Assembly: GCF_004320525.1 (NCBI RefSeq)
Contig: NZ_SIHX01000007.1
Span: 62,001 to 126,000 of the forward strand
DNA length: 64,000 nucleotides
Reading direction: 5' to 3'
From: Arthrobacter sp. S39
Lineage (GTDB): Bacteria > Actinomycetota > Actinomycetes > Actinomycetales > Micrococcaceae
Shown: positions 25,681 through 35,271 of the stretch, piece after piece
Numbering within the stretch: the first letter of the stretch is position 1
Layout: every line of letters starts with the position of its first letter
Notes under the pieces: generated by a model
Database searches by the model: none
The model's input: only the letters and a program-made list of their open reading frames with translations
What the model was told of the DNA's origin: nothing
Made by a program: the position numbers and the translations under genes

Positions 25681-26459
25681 CGTGCCACCACCAGTTTGAC
25701 GTTGGCGGCCCGGAGCGCGGCCTCGATCTCCCGCGGCGGCGGAGCATCCGTGACCAGGACGTCGGCCGAGTCAAACGCCGCGAGCCGGGCCAGTGCGTAC
25801 CGCAGCATTTTCTGGTGCGTGGCCACCACCACCACCTGTTCCGCGGCGTTCATCAGCGCAATCTTGGTGGCGCGTTCCACATCCCGTTCGATGTAGAACG
25901 CCTCGTCATGGATGCCGCTGACCCCGATGAACGCCGTCTTCGCGCGGAGGCCCGCCGCGGCGGTGACCGTCATGGGCCCATTGAAGGCCTGGCTGTCCAG
26001 GAGCAGCTCACCGCCGAGGCAGATGGTCCGGGCCGAGGTCAGCTGCAGGCAACGCTGGATGGCAGGGGCCGAGTGCGTGATGATGGTGCCCGCAAACGAC
26101 GCCGGCAGCTCCTGGGCGATCTGGTACGTGGTGGTACCGGCGTCCAGGATGATGGCGTCCCGCTCGCTGATCATCGACACACAGGCCTGTGCCACCCGCT
26201 GCTTCGCGTCGGAGTCCTCCCGGACCCTGGCCGCGAAGTCCGCGTTCTGCCCGCTGGCGTTGACCGCGCTGACTCCGCCGTGCACCACCCGCACCAGCCC
26301 CTTTTGGGACAGCACGCGGGTGTCCCGCCGGACCGTCATGTCCGAAACCGCGAACGTTTCGGCGAGGTCCATCGTGGAGATGAACCCCCGCCGCTCGAGC
26401 TGGTCCAGGATGGTCCGTTGGCGGGGCGTCAGCGGCGCCTCTTCATGTGAGCTGCTCAT
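25677..26459 (-). CDS. DeoR-family regulator (CsqR/YihW-like candidate)
   Basis: This 260-residue DeoR/GlpR-type regulator has the HTH TPRQRTILDQLERRGFISTM followed by LAETFAVSDMTVRRD and LVRVVHGG. The C-terminal sugar-phosphate sensor domain has ILDAGTTTYQIAQELP and IGVSGIHDEAFYI. I place the start at ATG 26459 with GGAGAAGGGG upstream; an earlier in-frame ATG at 26519 would lie upstream of the operator and is unlikely. The E. coli sulfoglycolysis regulator CsqR (YihW) is also DeoR-family. Operators GTGTTG-N6-CAACAC stand before this gene, the kinase gene and the phosphohexomutase. Confidence 0.9.
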   Translation of the reverse strand: MSSSHEEAPLTPRQRTILDQLERRGFISTMDLAETFAVSDMTVRRDTRVLSQKGLVRVVHGGVSAVNASGQNADFAARVREDSDAKQRVAQACVSMISERDAIILDAGTTTYQIAQELPASFAGTIITHSAPAIQRCLQLTSARTICLGGELLLDSQAFNGPMTVTAAAGLRAKTAFIGVSGIHDEAFYIERDVERATKIALMNAAEQVVVVATHQKMLRYALARLAAFDSADVLVTDAPPPREIEAALRAANVKLVVAR

Positions 26460-26499
26460 ATCCCCTTCTCCTGCTTCCCTTAGCCGGATGCCTGGCAGC

Positions 26500-26517
26500 G
26501 TGTTGCAATTCCAACAC
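26500..26517. promoter_or_regulatory. DeoR operator, autoregulatory copy
   Basis: GTGTTG (26500-26505) and CAACAC (26512-26517) form an inverted repeat with spacer CAATTC. It lies 41 bases upstream of the DeoR start and 9 bases from the end of the oxidoreductase gene on the same strand. This is the right place for negative autoregulation. Confidence 0.75.
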
Positions 26518-26525
26518 AAATCTAC

Positions 26526-27769
<1,244 letters not shown>

Positions 27770-27805
27770 TCTTCAGTACAAGCCGTGACTACAACGAGGT
27801 GGAAC

Positions 27806-28720
27806 GTGTACCAACCCTCATCAGGAACCCTGCTCTTCATAGGCTGCGCAACTCTTGACTCCATTGCACTCGTCCAGGATTCCCCTGCCGCAGACAGCCG
27901 CACCGTCGCCACAGACTTCGCCACCGCAGGCGGCGGACCCGCGGCAACCGCAGCCGTTGCCGCAGCCCGGGCCGGCGCAAACACAGCATTCGCCGGAGTC
28001 CTGGGAACGGACGAGGAAGGCGACCGCATCATCAGCGGCCTGCAGGCAGAAGGCGTGGACACCTCAGCGGTGGTCCGCGACCCCGCCGTCAAAACAGGCG
28101 CCAGCGTGATTGTGGTGAGCGCGGCCTCCGAAAGCCGGGCCATCTTCACCCGCCCGGTGCCGCCGGTCAGCTTCCCTGCGGAGGGCCGCTTCCGTGAACT
28201 GCTGGACTCAGCCGCCTGGGTCCATGTGGACCACCTGGGCTGGAACGCCGTCGCTGACATTCCCGGACTGAACCCCGGCGACCTGAACATCAGCGTGGAC
28301 GCCGGAAATCCCATCCCGTCGTTCAGCCCGCGCGGCGTGGCCCTCTATGTGCCCACCATCGAGCGGCTCCGCGCAGAGTACGGCGAGCAGCTGGCCGTTG
28401 AGGGACTGCTCCAGAAAGCCATCGACGACGGCGCCTCCGCAGTCGTCGCGACGGCCGGCGCCGAGGGCGCCTGGGTAAAAACCGGCAACGGACCTGCGGT
28501 CCATGTTCCGGCCGCGCCGGCCACCATCCTGTCCACGCTCGGCGCCGGCGACGTCTACCACGGCGCCCTCCTCGCCGCAGTTGCCGCCGGCCTCCCGCTG
28601 GTGGACGCCGCAGCTTTCGCCGGCCGCACCGCCTCCGCCTCCTGCGAAGGACTGGATGGCCGCTCCAAGATCCCGCACCAGACCATTACTCCTGTCCTTG
28701 CCACCAACCACACCGCCTAG
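27806..28720 (+). CDS. PfkB-family sugar kinase, likely 6-deoxy-6-sulfofructose kinase
   Basis: This 304-residue ribokinase-fold enzyme probably phosphorylates sulfofructose at C1 with ATP. It has TLLFIGCATLDSIALVQDSP at the N-terminus and the glycine-rich FATAGGGPAATAAVAAARAG. The catalytic base is in LSTLGAGDVYHGALLA (Asp249 in this numbering). The length fits E. coli YihV (about 298 residues). The GTG at 27806 follows GAGGTGG, and a GTG 45 bases earlier lies on the predicted -10. It is the first gene of the plus-strand sulfoglycolysis operon, 16 bases before the aldolase. Kinase family is certain; the sulfosugar substrate is inferred from its partners. Confidence 0.88.
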   Translation: MYQPSSGTLLFIGCATLDSIALVQDSPAADSRTVATDFATAGGGPAATAAVAAARAGANTAFAGVLGTDEEGDRIISGLQAEGVDTSAVVRDPAVKTGASVIVVSAASESRAIFTRPVPPVSFPAEGRFRELLDSAAWVHVDHLGWNAVADIPGLNPGDLNISVDAGNPIPSFSPRGVALYVPTIERLRAEYGEQLAVEGLLQKAIDDGASAVVATAGAEGAWVKTGNGPAVHVPAAPATILSTLGAGDVYHGALLAAVAAGLPLVDAAAFAGRTASASCEGLDGRSKIPHQTITPVLATNHTA

Positions 28721-28736
28721 CTGAAAGAAGCAGCAC

Positions 28737-29621
28737 ATGACCCGCACAGACCTCTCACCCCTCCAGCGCCCGTCCGGCGCCTTCGCGATGCTCGCCGTGG
28801 ACCAGCGCGAGGCGATGCGCAACATGATCGCCGAACACCAGGACGCCCCCGTCACGGACCACGACCTCCAGGACTTCAAGCTCCAGGCCGCCAAAATCCT
28901 CACCCCCTACGCCTCCGGCGTCCTCATCGACCGGCAATTCGCCCTCGACCAGGCCATCGAGGACGGTGTGGTTGACCCCGGCTGCGGACTCATTGCCTCC
29001 GCCGACCACTTTGAATCCGCGCACGGCGAGCTGGTGGGCGAAGTGACCATCGACCGCCTCGTGGACGCGCACAAATACGCCGCACTGGGCGTCAAGGCCC
29101 TCAAGCTGCTGGTGCTCTACCGCCCGGACGAGCCCGCCGACGGACGCGTTGCAATGGTCCGCGAATTCGTGGAGATCTGTGAGTCCGCCGGGCTCATCAG
29201 CATCATCGAACCTGTTTCCCGCAAGCCGCTCTCCGGCGACGACTTCGACTGGAACGCCGGGATCCTCGCCGCCGCGCAGGAACTGGGCAGCCTCGGCGCG
29301 GACCTCTACAAGGCCGAGGTCCCCTTCAAGGGCCAGGCACCCGAAGCTGACGTCCGCGCCGCCTGCGCAGAGCTGACCAACGCCATTGACGGCCCGTGGG
29401 TGGTCCTGTCCTCCGGCGTCCCGGAGGACGTTTTCCCCGACGCCGTCCGGTGGGCCTGCCTCGAGGGTGCCAGCGGCTTCCTCTCCGGACGCGCCGTCTG
29501 GGCGTCCTGCATCGGCGCCCCCGACGTCGTCGAATCCCTCTCCACCGACGCCGTGCGGCGGCTGCAGCGCCTCTGCGCCGTGGTGGACGACGTCGTCTCC
29601 TCACAAAGGACCAGTGCATAG
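28737..29621 (+). CDS. Class I aldolase, 6-deoxy-6-sulfofructose-1-phosphate type (YihT-like)
   Basis: This 294-residue TIM-barrel aldolase is expected to split sulfofructose 1-phosphate into DHAP and sulfolactaldehyde. Its sequence follows the YihT/LacD-like family: FAMLAVDQREAMRNM, ASGVLIDRQFALDQAIEDG, SADHFESAHGE, LKLLVLYRPDE and LISIIEPVSRKPL. The Schiff-base lysine is Lys192 in GADLYKAEVPFKG, next to the position known for YihT (Lys193). GFLSGRAVWAS at the C-terminus corresponds to the loop whose Ser/Arg binds the sulfonate in YihT. AAAGAAGC precedes ATG 28737. Tagatose-bisphosphate aldolase is the main alternative, made unlikely by the neighbours. Confidence 0.88.
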   Translation: MTRTDLSPLQRPSGAFAMLAVDQREAMRNMIAEHQDAPVTDHDLQDFKLQAAKILTPYASGVLIDRQFALDQAIEDGVVDPGCGLIASADHFESAHGELVGEVTIDRLVDAHKYAALGVKALKLLVLYRPDEPADGRVAMVREFVEICESAGLISIIEPVSRKPLSGDDFDWNAGILAAAQELGSLGADLYKAEVPFKGQAPEADVRAACAELTNAIDGPWVVLSSGVPEDVFPDAVRWACLEGASGFLSGRAVWASCIGAPDVVESLSTDAVRRLQRLCAVVDDVVSSQRTSA

Positions 29622-29710
29622 CAGTTCCGACGCGCTAACGCGCTTCCTGGTGAGAACCATTCCGTAGGCAACAAGCAAGGCACAGCAAAACACTCAACGA
29701 GGAGAATATT

Positions 29711-30997
29711 GTGAGTCAGATTTCACGCAGGCAGGCCATCGCGATTCTCGGAGCCCTGGGCTTCGGAGCAACCGCGGCAGCATGCGCCGGACCGGGCGGC
29801 ACCACGGCGCCCGGCGGTGCCACCGGCCCGGCCGCACCCGCCACCGGCGCCGTCACCGGCAAGGTCTCGTTCGCCCACTGGCGCGGTGAGGACAAGGCGG
29901 TCTTCGACGAACTCATCAAGCGCTTCGCGGCACTGCACGACGGCGTGGAGGTGGTCCAGGACATCTCCACCTCCAACGACTACAACGCCCAGGGCCTGCA
30001 GAAGGTCCGCGGTGCAGCCATCGGCGACGCGTTCGCCACCTTCCGCGGCGCCCAGTTCAAGAACTTCACCGAGGCGGGAATCTACGCCGAGCTCAAGGGC
30101 AGCAAGGCAGCAGCCAATTACCAGCCGGGCCTCCTCACCGCCGGCCAGTCAGGCCAGAACCAGCTGGGGCTGCCCTACCAGGTAGTGTTCCCCATGCCGA
30201 TGGCCAACGCCGACCTGTTCGACAAGGCCGGCGCCGAGATCGCCCCGAAGGACTGGGACGGCTTCCTGGCCATGTGCGAGAAGCTGGCAGCCTCCGGGGT
30301 CATCCCCATCTCCTGGCCGGGCGGCGACGTCGGAAACGGCGGCCAGCTGTTCAACTGCATGATCGCCAACAACGCCCCCGTTGACGACATGTGCGCCCAG
30401 ATCGAGCAGGGCAAGCTCAAGTGCACCGACGACTGGTTCCTGAAGATGCTGGGCCAGTACAAGGAACTTGTCCCGTACCTGCAGCCCAACGCCACCGGCA
30501 CCGCGGTGGAGCCGGCGCAGAACCTGTTCTCGCAGGGCAAGGCGGCCATGCTGGCCACCGGTTCGTACCACCTTGCCGCCGTCCGCGGGCTGGGAGCGAA
30601 GTTCCCCATCGAACTGGTCTTTCCCAACACCTCCGACGGCAGCGGCAAATTCGAAGGCGCCTACAACGCCACGTTCATCCTGGGCGTCAACTCGGCAAGC
30701 AAGAACCAGGCCGCCTCCGCTGCGTGGATCGACTTTCTCTCCGAGCCCGAGAACGCCGGCTACTACGCCAACCAGACAGCCCAGCACGTGGCCGTGAACA
30801 ACGTGGAGTACACCAACGCGGACCTGAAGCGCCTGAGCCCCTGGCTGGACAAGAAAACGGCGCTGGCCGCCCGCTTCCAGTTCCAGAACCTTGATGTCCG
30901 CAACGCGGTGGAGGCCAGCGCCACGGCTGTCATCTCGGGCACCAGCCCCGAGCAGGCCGCCGAAGCCGCCCAGAAGATTGTTGACGAACGGCTATGA
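29711..30997 (+). CDS. Tat lipoprotein sugar-binding protein of the sulfosugar ABC importer
   Basis: This 428-residue MalE/UgpB-like binding protein begins MSQISRRQAIAILGALGFG and has a lipobox at ATAAACAGPG, so it should be a Tat-exported surface lipoprotein. The start is GTG 29711 after AGGAGAATATT. The mature domain has VSFAHWRGEDKAVFDELIKR and the hinge KDWDGFLAMCEKLAASGV. It overlaps the first permease gene by ATGA. The ligand is predicted to be sulfoquinovose or a sulfoquinovosyl glycerol, by context. It has four extra cysteines (CMIANNAP, DDMC, KLKC and CEKL segments), which could form exported disulfides. Confidence 0.9.
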   Translation: MSQISRRQAIAILGALGFGATAAACAGPGGTTAPGGATGPAAPATGAVTGKVSFAHWRGEDKAVFDELIKRFAALHDGVEVVQDISTSNDYNAQGLQKVRGAAIGDAFATFRGAQFKNFTEAGIYAELKGSKAAANYQPGLLTAGQSGQNQLGLPYQVVFPMPMANADLFDKAGAEIAPKDWDGFLAMCEKLAASGVIPISWPGGDVGNGGQLFNCMIANNAPVDDMCAQIEQGKLKCTDDWFLKMLGQYKELVPYLQPNATGTAVEPAQNLFSQGKAAMLATGSYHLAAVRGLGAKFPIELVFPNTSDGSGKFEGAYNATFILGVNSASKNQAASAAWIDFLSEPENAGYYANQTAQHVAVNNVEYTNADLKRLSPWLDKKTALAARFQFQNLDVRNAVEASATAVISGTSPEQAAEAAQKIVDERL

Positions 30998-31956
30998 GCA
31001 CCCACACCAACATGGCTGCCAAACGGAAGGCCACGGACAGCCGTACCGAAACCGACGCCGCGAAGGGGCGCCGCCGCTCCCCCACCCGGGTGAATCCGGC
31101 ACTGTACCTCTTCCCGCTGCCCGCCGTCGCCATCATCGCGTTCTTCCTGGTGATGCCCACCCTGCAGGCGTTCCAGTACGCCATCACGGACTGGAACGGC
31201 TTCTCCGCAACGTTCAACTACGTGGGGCTGGACAACTTCGTCCGCGCCTTCACCAAGGACTCACTCTTCACCAATGCGCTGACCAACAACCTGAAGTTCG
31301 TCCTGATGGTGGTCATCGCGCAGACGGCGTTCTCGCTGGTGCTGGCCCTGCTCCTGACGAAGAACTCGCGGGGAAGCATCCTGCTCCGGGCACTGTTCTT
31401 CTTCCCCACCATCCTGTCCTCGGTCTCCGTGGCCTTCATCTGGAAGTTCATCTACGATCCCAACTTCGGCCTGGCCAACGCGGTCCTGGGCGGCGTGGGC
31501 CTGGAAGCCCTTCAGGGTTCCTACCTCGGCAACAACTCCCAGGCCCTGTACTGGGTGGCCGTGACGCAGGTCTGGTTCCACGCAGGACAGATGATGGTGG
31601 TCTACATCGCAGGCCTGCAGGCCATCCCCCGCGAACTCTACGAGGCCGCGGAAATGGACGGCGCCGGCAGGTGGCAGCAGTTCAAGTCCATCACCTGGCC
31701 GTTTGTGGCCCCGGCAACGTCCATCGTGGTGGCCTACACCACCGTCCAGTCGTTCAAGGCCTTCGACCTGATCCTGGGCATCGCGGGCAACCCGCCCAAA
31801 CAGTCCCTGGACATCCTCTCGACCCGCATCTACAGCACCTTTGCCAACTCGGAGTTCGGCTACGCCGCCGCCCAGTCGATCATTTTCATGGCGATGATCG
31901 CCCTGGTCACCTGGCTCCAGCGCCGGTTGCTCCGGCTGACCCCGAAGGGGGAATGA
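30994..31956 (+). CDS. Sugar ABC permease 1 of the sulfosugar importer (MalF-like)
   Basis: This 320-residue permease has a basic cytosolic N-terminus of about 33 residues and six spans, starting PALYLFPLPAVAIIAFFLVM. The coupling loop is LYEAAEMDGAGRWQQFKSIT. The ATG overlaps the stop of the binding-protein gene. With the next permease it would form the import channel. It resembles the UgpA/MsmF type that serves oligosaccharides or glycosyl glycerols, which suits uptake of sulfoquinovosyl glycerol. Confidence 0.92.
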   Translation: MSTHTNMAAKRKATDSRTETDAAKGRRRSPTRVNPALYLFPLPAVAIIAFFLVMPTLQAFQYAITDWNGFSATFNYVGLDNFVRAFTKDSLFTNALTNNLKFVLMVVIAQTAFSLVLALLLTKNSRGSILLRALFFFPTILSSVSVAFIWKFIYDPNFGLANAVLGGVGLEALQGSYLGNNSQALYWVAVTQVWFHAGQMMVVYIAGLQAIPRELYEAAEMDGAGRWQQFKSITWPFVAPATSIVVAYTTVQSFKAFDLILGIAGNPPKQSLDILSTRIYSTFANSEFGYAAAQSIIFMAMIALVTWLQRRLLRLTPKGE

Positions 31957-31960
31957 CAGC

Positions 31961-32776
31961 ATGCTCGCTTCACTAAGCCGCCGCGCAATTCTTGGAATCT
32001 ACGCGGTCATCATCATCGTTCCGCTGACTGTGGTGGGGTTCGGCAGTTTCAAGTCCACCCAGGAGCTCTTCGCCGGGCCGTTCAGCCTGCCGCAGTCCCT
32101 CTCCCCGTCCAACTACGCCGAAGTGATCGGCGGCCAGGACCTGGGCTCGTCCTTTACCAACAGCGTTATTGTCACCGCCATCTCCGTGCCGCTCACCCTG
32201 TTGCTCGCCAGCCTCGCGGGGTACGCGATCTCCCGGCTCAAGGGGTTTATGGCCTGGGCCATCTTTGGCTTCCTCGTTTTGGGCATGGCCATCCCCGCGC
32301 AGGCCAACATGGTGCCGCTGTACGTCCTGTTTGGCCGGCTTGGCCTGCTGGACAGCCTGGCCGGCCTGGTCCTGGCCAACGTGGTGTCCACCCTGCCCAT
32401 CGCCGTCTTCATCCTCGGCGGGTTCATGCGGACGCTGCCCAAGGAACTCTACGAAGCATCCTCGATTGACGGGAGCGGGCCCTGGAAGACTTACGTATCC
32501 ATCGCCCTGCCGTTGTCCGCCCCGTCAGTGGCTGCAGCGGCGATCTTCCTGTTCGTGATCCACTGGAACGAACTCCTCTACCCGCTGCTGTTCATCCAGT
32601 CGCCCGGCAACCGCACCCTGCCGCTGGCCCTGCTCAGCTTCCAGGGCGAATTCCAGACCAACTACCCGCTGCTGTTCGCCGGCGTCATCCTGGCCTCCCT
32701 GCCCGTGGTGGTGGCCTACGTCTTCCTGCAGCGGTACTTCGTCGCCGGGATCACCGCTGGCGCCACCAAGGGATGA
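31961..32776 (+). CDS. Sugar ABC permease 2 of the sulfosugar importer (MalG-like)
   Basis: This 271-residue MalG/MsmG-type permease has six spans. The N-terminal RRAILGIYAVIIIVPLTVVG is the first span, and the EAA loop reads LYEASSIDGSGPWKTYVSIA. The C-terminus is LQRYFVAGITAGATKG, the usual ending of the family. It follows the first permease by 4 bases, with GGGGGA as ribosome binding site. The ATPase subunit is not encoded in this cluster and must come from elsewhere, as is common for actinobacterial sugar importers that share MsiK. Confidence 0.92.
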   Translation: MLASLSRRAILGIYAVIIIVPLTVVGFGSFKSTQELFAGPFSLPQSLSPSNYAEVIGGQDLGSSFTNSVIVTAISVPLTLLLASLAGYAISRLKGFMAWAIFGFLVLGMAIPAQANMVPLYVLFGRLGLLDSLAGLVLANVVSTLPIAVFILGGFMRTLPKELYEASSIDGSGPWKTYVSIALPLSAPSVAAAAIFLFVIHWNELLYPLLFIQSPGNRTLPLALLSFQGEFQTNYPLLFAGVILASLPVVVAYVFLQRYFVAGITAGATKG

Positions 32777-32816
32777 GAACCCTGGACCTCCACCAGCCCA
32801 TCGAAAGGCAACACAC

Positions 32817-34256
32817 GTGAACCTGAAATCAGCCCGACACCTGGTGAATGGAACCTGGCACACAGCCGGCAGTTCCAAGGACGTCACGGACCCCGGAAAC
32901 GGCAACACCATCGGCGAAGTGGCATGGGGAACGGCGGACGACGCCACTGCGGCCGCCGACGCCGCAGCCGGAGCCTTCGGTTCCTGGTCCCGGACCACGG
33001 CCCGCAACCGGGCAGACCTGCTCCGCAACGCAGCGGACCTCCTCGCCGAACGCCGCGACGAACTGGCCCACACCCTCGCGCTGGAAGCCGGCAAACGGCT
33101 CCCGGAGGCCCAGGGGGAAGTTGATTTCTCGGTGGAGTACTTCCGTTGGTTCGCCGAGGAAGTCCGCCGCTCCACCGGCACCGTCAGCCCACCCGAACTT
33201 CACGGCCGGCGCCACCTCAGCCTCCGCAAGCCCATCGGCGTCGCCCTGAGCCTCACCCCGTGGAACTTCCCGGTGTCCATCCAGGCCCGCAAACTCGCCG
33301 CAATGCTGGCCGCAGGCTGCACGGTGGTGGGCCGGGTCTCTGAGAAGGCGCCGCTCGCCGCCACCGGCCTGTTCGAGGTCCTGCACGACGCCGGGTTCCC
33401 CGCCGGCGTCGTCAACCTGGTCCACGGACCCTCGCGCGAAATCACTGCCGCCCTGCTCCAGCACCCCGCCGTGCGGGCCGTCAGCTTCACAGGTTCCACC
33501 GGCGTGGGCCGCCAGATCATGGCCTCCTCGTCAGAACGCGTGGTCCGTCCGCTGCTTGAACTGGGCGGCAACGCACCGTTCATTGTCTTCGAGGACGCGG
33601 ACCTGGAGGCCGCAGTCGACGGCGCTGTCCTGGGCCGGCTCCGCAACACCGGCCAGTCGTGCGTGGCAGCCAACCGCTTCCTCGTCCAGGACAGCATCGC
33701 CGAGGAATTTTCGCAGAAACTGGCGGCGCGGTTCGACGCCATGAGCATCGGCCATGGCGTTCCCGACGACGGTTCCGGCGTTCCGGACCTCGGCCCCATG
33801 ATCGACGCCGAGCGGGTGGCCGCCGTGCAGGCCCTTGTGGACGACGCGCTCGCCCGCGGCGCCCGCCGCGCCACGCAGCGGACCGATGTTCCGGCGCACG
33901 GCGCCTTCATGGCCCCCACACTGCTCACGGACGTCCCCGACGACGCACCCCTGGTGAGCGAAGAAGTGTTCGGCCCGGCGGCCGGCGTCGTGACCTTCAC
34001 CTCGGACGAGGACGCCATCCGGAAGGCGAACGCCACCGAGATGGGCCTCGCCGCGTACGTCTGGAGCCGCGACCCCAAGCGCGCCTGGGACATCCCCGAA
34101 CGCCTGGAAGCCGGCATCGTGGGGGTCAACGATCCCCTCCCCTCCGTGGCCTTCGCCCCCATGGGCGGCGCCAAGCAGTCCGGCCTGGGCCGCGAAGGAT
34201 CAAGCCTTGGCCTCGAGGAGTTCGAGGAGGTCCAGTACGTGGCCTGGAGGCCGTAA
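32817..34256 (+). CDS. Aldehyde dehydrogenase, likely sulfolactaldehyde dehydrogenase
   Basis: This 479-residue NAD(P)+ aldehyde dehydrogenase of the GabD-like group has cofactor and substrate motifs LTPWNFPVSIQARKLAAMLA and VSFTGSTGVGRQIM. The general-base Glu lies in LLELGGNAPF and the nucleophile Cys282 in NTGQSCVAANR. EEVFGPAAGVVTF is the conserved C-terminal part. The start is GTG 32817 with GAAAGG upstream. In sulfoglycolysis clusters a GabD-like enzyme oxidises sulfolactaldehyde to sulfolactate, and its presence instead of a reductase predicts sulfolactate as product. Its stop codon abuts the exporter start. Confidence 0.9.
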   Translation: MNLKSARHLVNGTWHTAGSSKDVTDPGNGNTIGEVAWGTADDATAAADAAAGAFGSWSRTTARNRADLLRNAADLLAERRDELAHTLALEAGKRLPEAQGEVDFSVEYFRWFAEEVRRSTGTVSPPELHGRRHLSLRKPIGVALSLTPWNFPVSIQARKLAAMLAAGCTVVGRVSEKAPLAATGLFEVLHDAGFPAGVVNLVHGPSREITAALLQHPAVRAVSFTGSTGVGRQIMASSSERVVRPLLELGGNAPFIVFEDADLEAAVDGAVLGRLRNTGQSCVAANRFLVQDSIAEEFSQKLAARFDAMSIGHGVPDDGSGVPDLGPMIDAERVAAVQALVDDALARGARRATQRTDVPAHGAFMAPTLLTDVPDDAPLVSEEVFGPAAGVVTFTSDEDAIRKANATEMGLAAYVWSRDPKRAWDIPERLEAGIVGVNDPLPSVAFAPMGGAKQSGLGREGSSLGLEEFEEVQYVAWRP

Positions 34257-35000
34257 ATGCTGACCACCGGGCTGGTGCTGGGCGCCGTCGTTATCGGAGC
34301 AGGGATGCAGCGCATCACCGGCATGGGCTTCGCACTGGTGGCTGCACCCTTCCTGGTCCTCCTCCTGGGCCCGGTGGAGGGGGTGGTGCTGGTGAACGTC
34401 TGCGGCGCCGTGACGGCGGGGGCCATCATCTTCAGGGTGGTGCGGGACATCGACTGGAAGCGTTACGCGGCATTGGCGGCGTCGGCGCTGCTGGGGATCA
34501 TCCCGGCAGCCTTCCTGATCCGGCTGATCCCGCCAGCGGTGCTGGAGATCTCCATCGGGGTGCTCCTCGCCGTCGGGCTCACGGTACTGCTTGGACTCAA
34601 GTCCGCCACGCTGCCTCCGCGCCGCCGCTACCTGTACGCGGCCGGCGGGCTGAGCGGGTTCATGAACACGGCGGCCGGGGTGGGCGGGCCTGCGGTCAGC
34701 ATGTACTCCATCGCCACCCGGTGGCAGCACAAATCCTTCGCTGCGACCATGCAACCGTACTTTTTCACCATCGGCGTGTTCTCGCTGATCTCCAAGGCCC
34801 TCACCGCCCCGGCCACCTTCCCCGCGCTGCCATGGGGAATGTGGGTGGCCGTCGCCGTGGCCTGCCTCGCGGGGCTGGTGCTGGGCGACGTCGCGGCCCG
34901 GTTCGTCCCCGCCCGGGCCGCCCAGGTCCTGCTGATCGTCCTTGCCTACCTGGGAGCGGCTGCCACCATCATCCGCGGCGTGCTGGACGCCGTCGGCTAG
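34257..35000 (+). CDS. TauE/SafE-family exporter, likely for sulfolactate
   Basis: This 247-residue integral membrane protein has about seven to eight spans in two repeats. GMQRITGMGFALVAAPFLVL in the first half and GGLSGFMNTAAGVGGPAVSM in the second are the paired TauE/SafE motifs. Members export sulfite or sulfonates. Here it starts the base after the aldehyde dehydrogenase stop, which suggests that it removes the sulfolactate made by that enzyme. Sulfite export is the other possibility, but no sulfite-releasing enzyme is encoded nearby. Confidence 0.92.
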   Translation: MLTTGLVLGAVVIGAGMQRITGMGFALVAAPFLVLLLGPVEGVVLVNVCGAVTAGAIIFRVVRDIDWKRYAALAASALLGIIPAAFLIRLIPPAVLEISIGVLLAVGLTVLLGLKSATLPPRRRYLYAAGGLSGFMNTAAGVGGPAVSMYSIATRWQHKSFAATMQPYFFTIGVFSLISKALTAPATFPALPWGMWVAVAVACLAGLVLGDVAARFVPARAAQVLLIVLAYLGAAATIIRGVLDAVG

Positions 35001-35045
35001 CTGCCGAACCAACCCATCCACTCAACCATCAACGAAAGGGCTGCC

Positions 35046-35231
35046 ATGACTATCGTCTCCCCACAAGAAAACCTACTGCGCGTGTCCACCAGCAAGGGCG
35101 AGACCGTCTCCCTGACGATTGATGCGGGCGCTCCGGTGACCATCCAGCTTGAGGTTGGAGGCCAGTGCAGCTGCGGGGGCACGGCCCGTGTTGCCGGCGC
35201 ATACACAAATACCGACTTCGGCACCCGCTAA
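35046..35231 (+). CDS. 61-residue protein in the sulfoglycolysis operon, unknown
   Basis: This is a small protein of 61 residues between the exporter and isomerase genes, with AAAGGGC upstream of ATG 35046. It reads [20 protein letters not shown], then alternating hydrophobic strands ([19 protein letters not shown]), then [12 protein letters not shown] with a Cys-Ser-Cys-Gly-Gly turn. It has no signal peptide or membrane span. Codon use is like its neighbours and the spacing to the next gene is 40 bases, so it looks genuinely coding. I recognise no family. A small metal or cofactor protein, a chaperone or a regulator of the isomerase are all possible; none is supported yet. Confidence 0.72.
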   Translation: MTIVSPQENLLRVSTSKGETVSLTIDAGAPVTIQLEVGGQCSCGGTARVAGAYTNTDFGTR

Positions 35232-35271
35232 TCATTCTCAATCTGCACCCGCACCATGGAAAGGAAATAAC

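Noticed and set aside
28737..29621. Tagatose-1,6-bisphosphate aldolase (LacD)
   Set aside because: Same fold family, but the neighbouring YihS-like isomerase, PfkB kinase, aldehyde dehydrogenase and TauE/SafE exporter fit a sulfosugar aldolase better.
33659..35122. 487-codon plus-strand open frame across the aldehyde dehydrogenase and exporter genes
   Set aside because: It is Arg/Gly/Pro-rich and out of frame with two genes that have clear family motifs.
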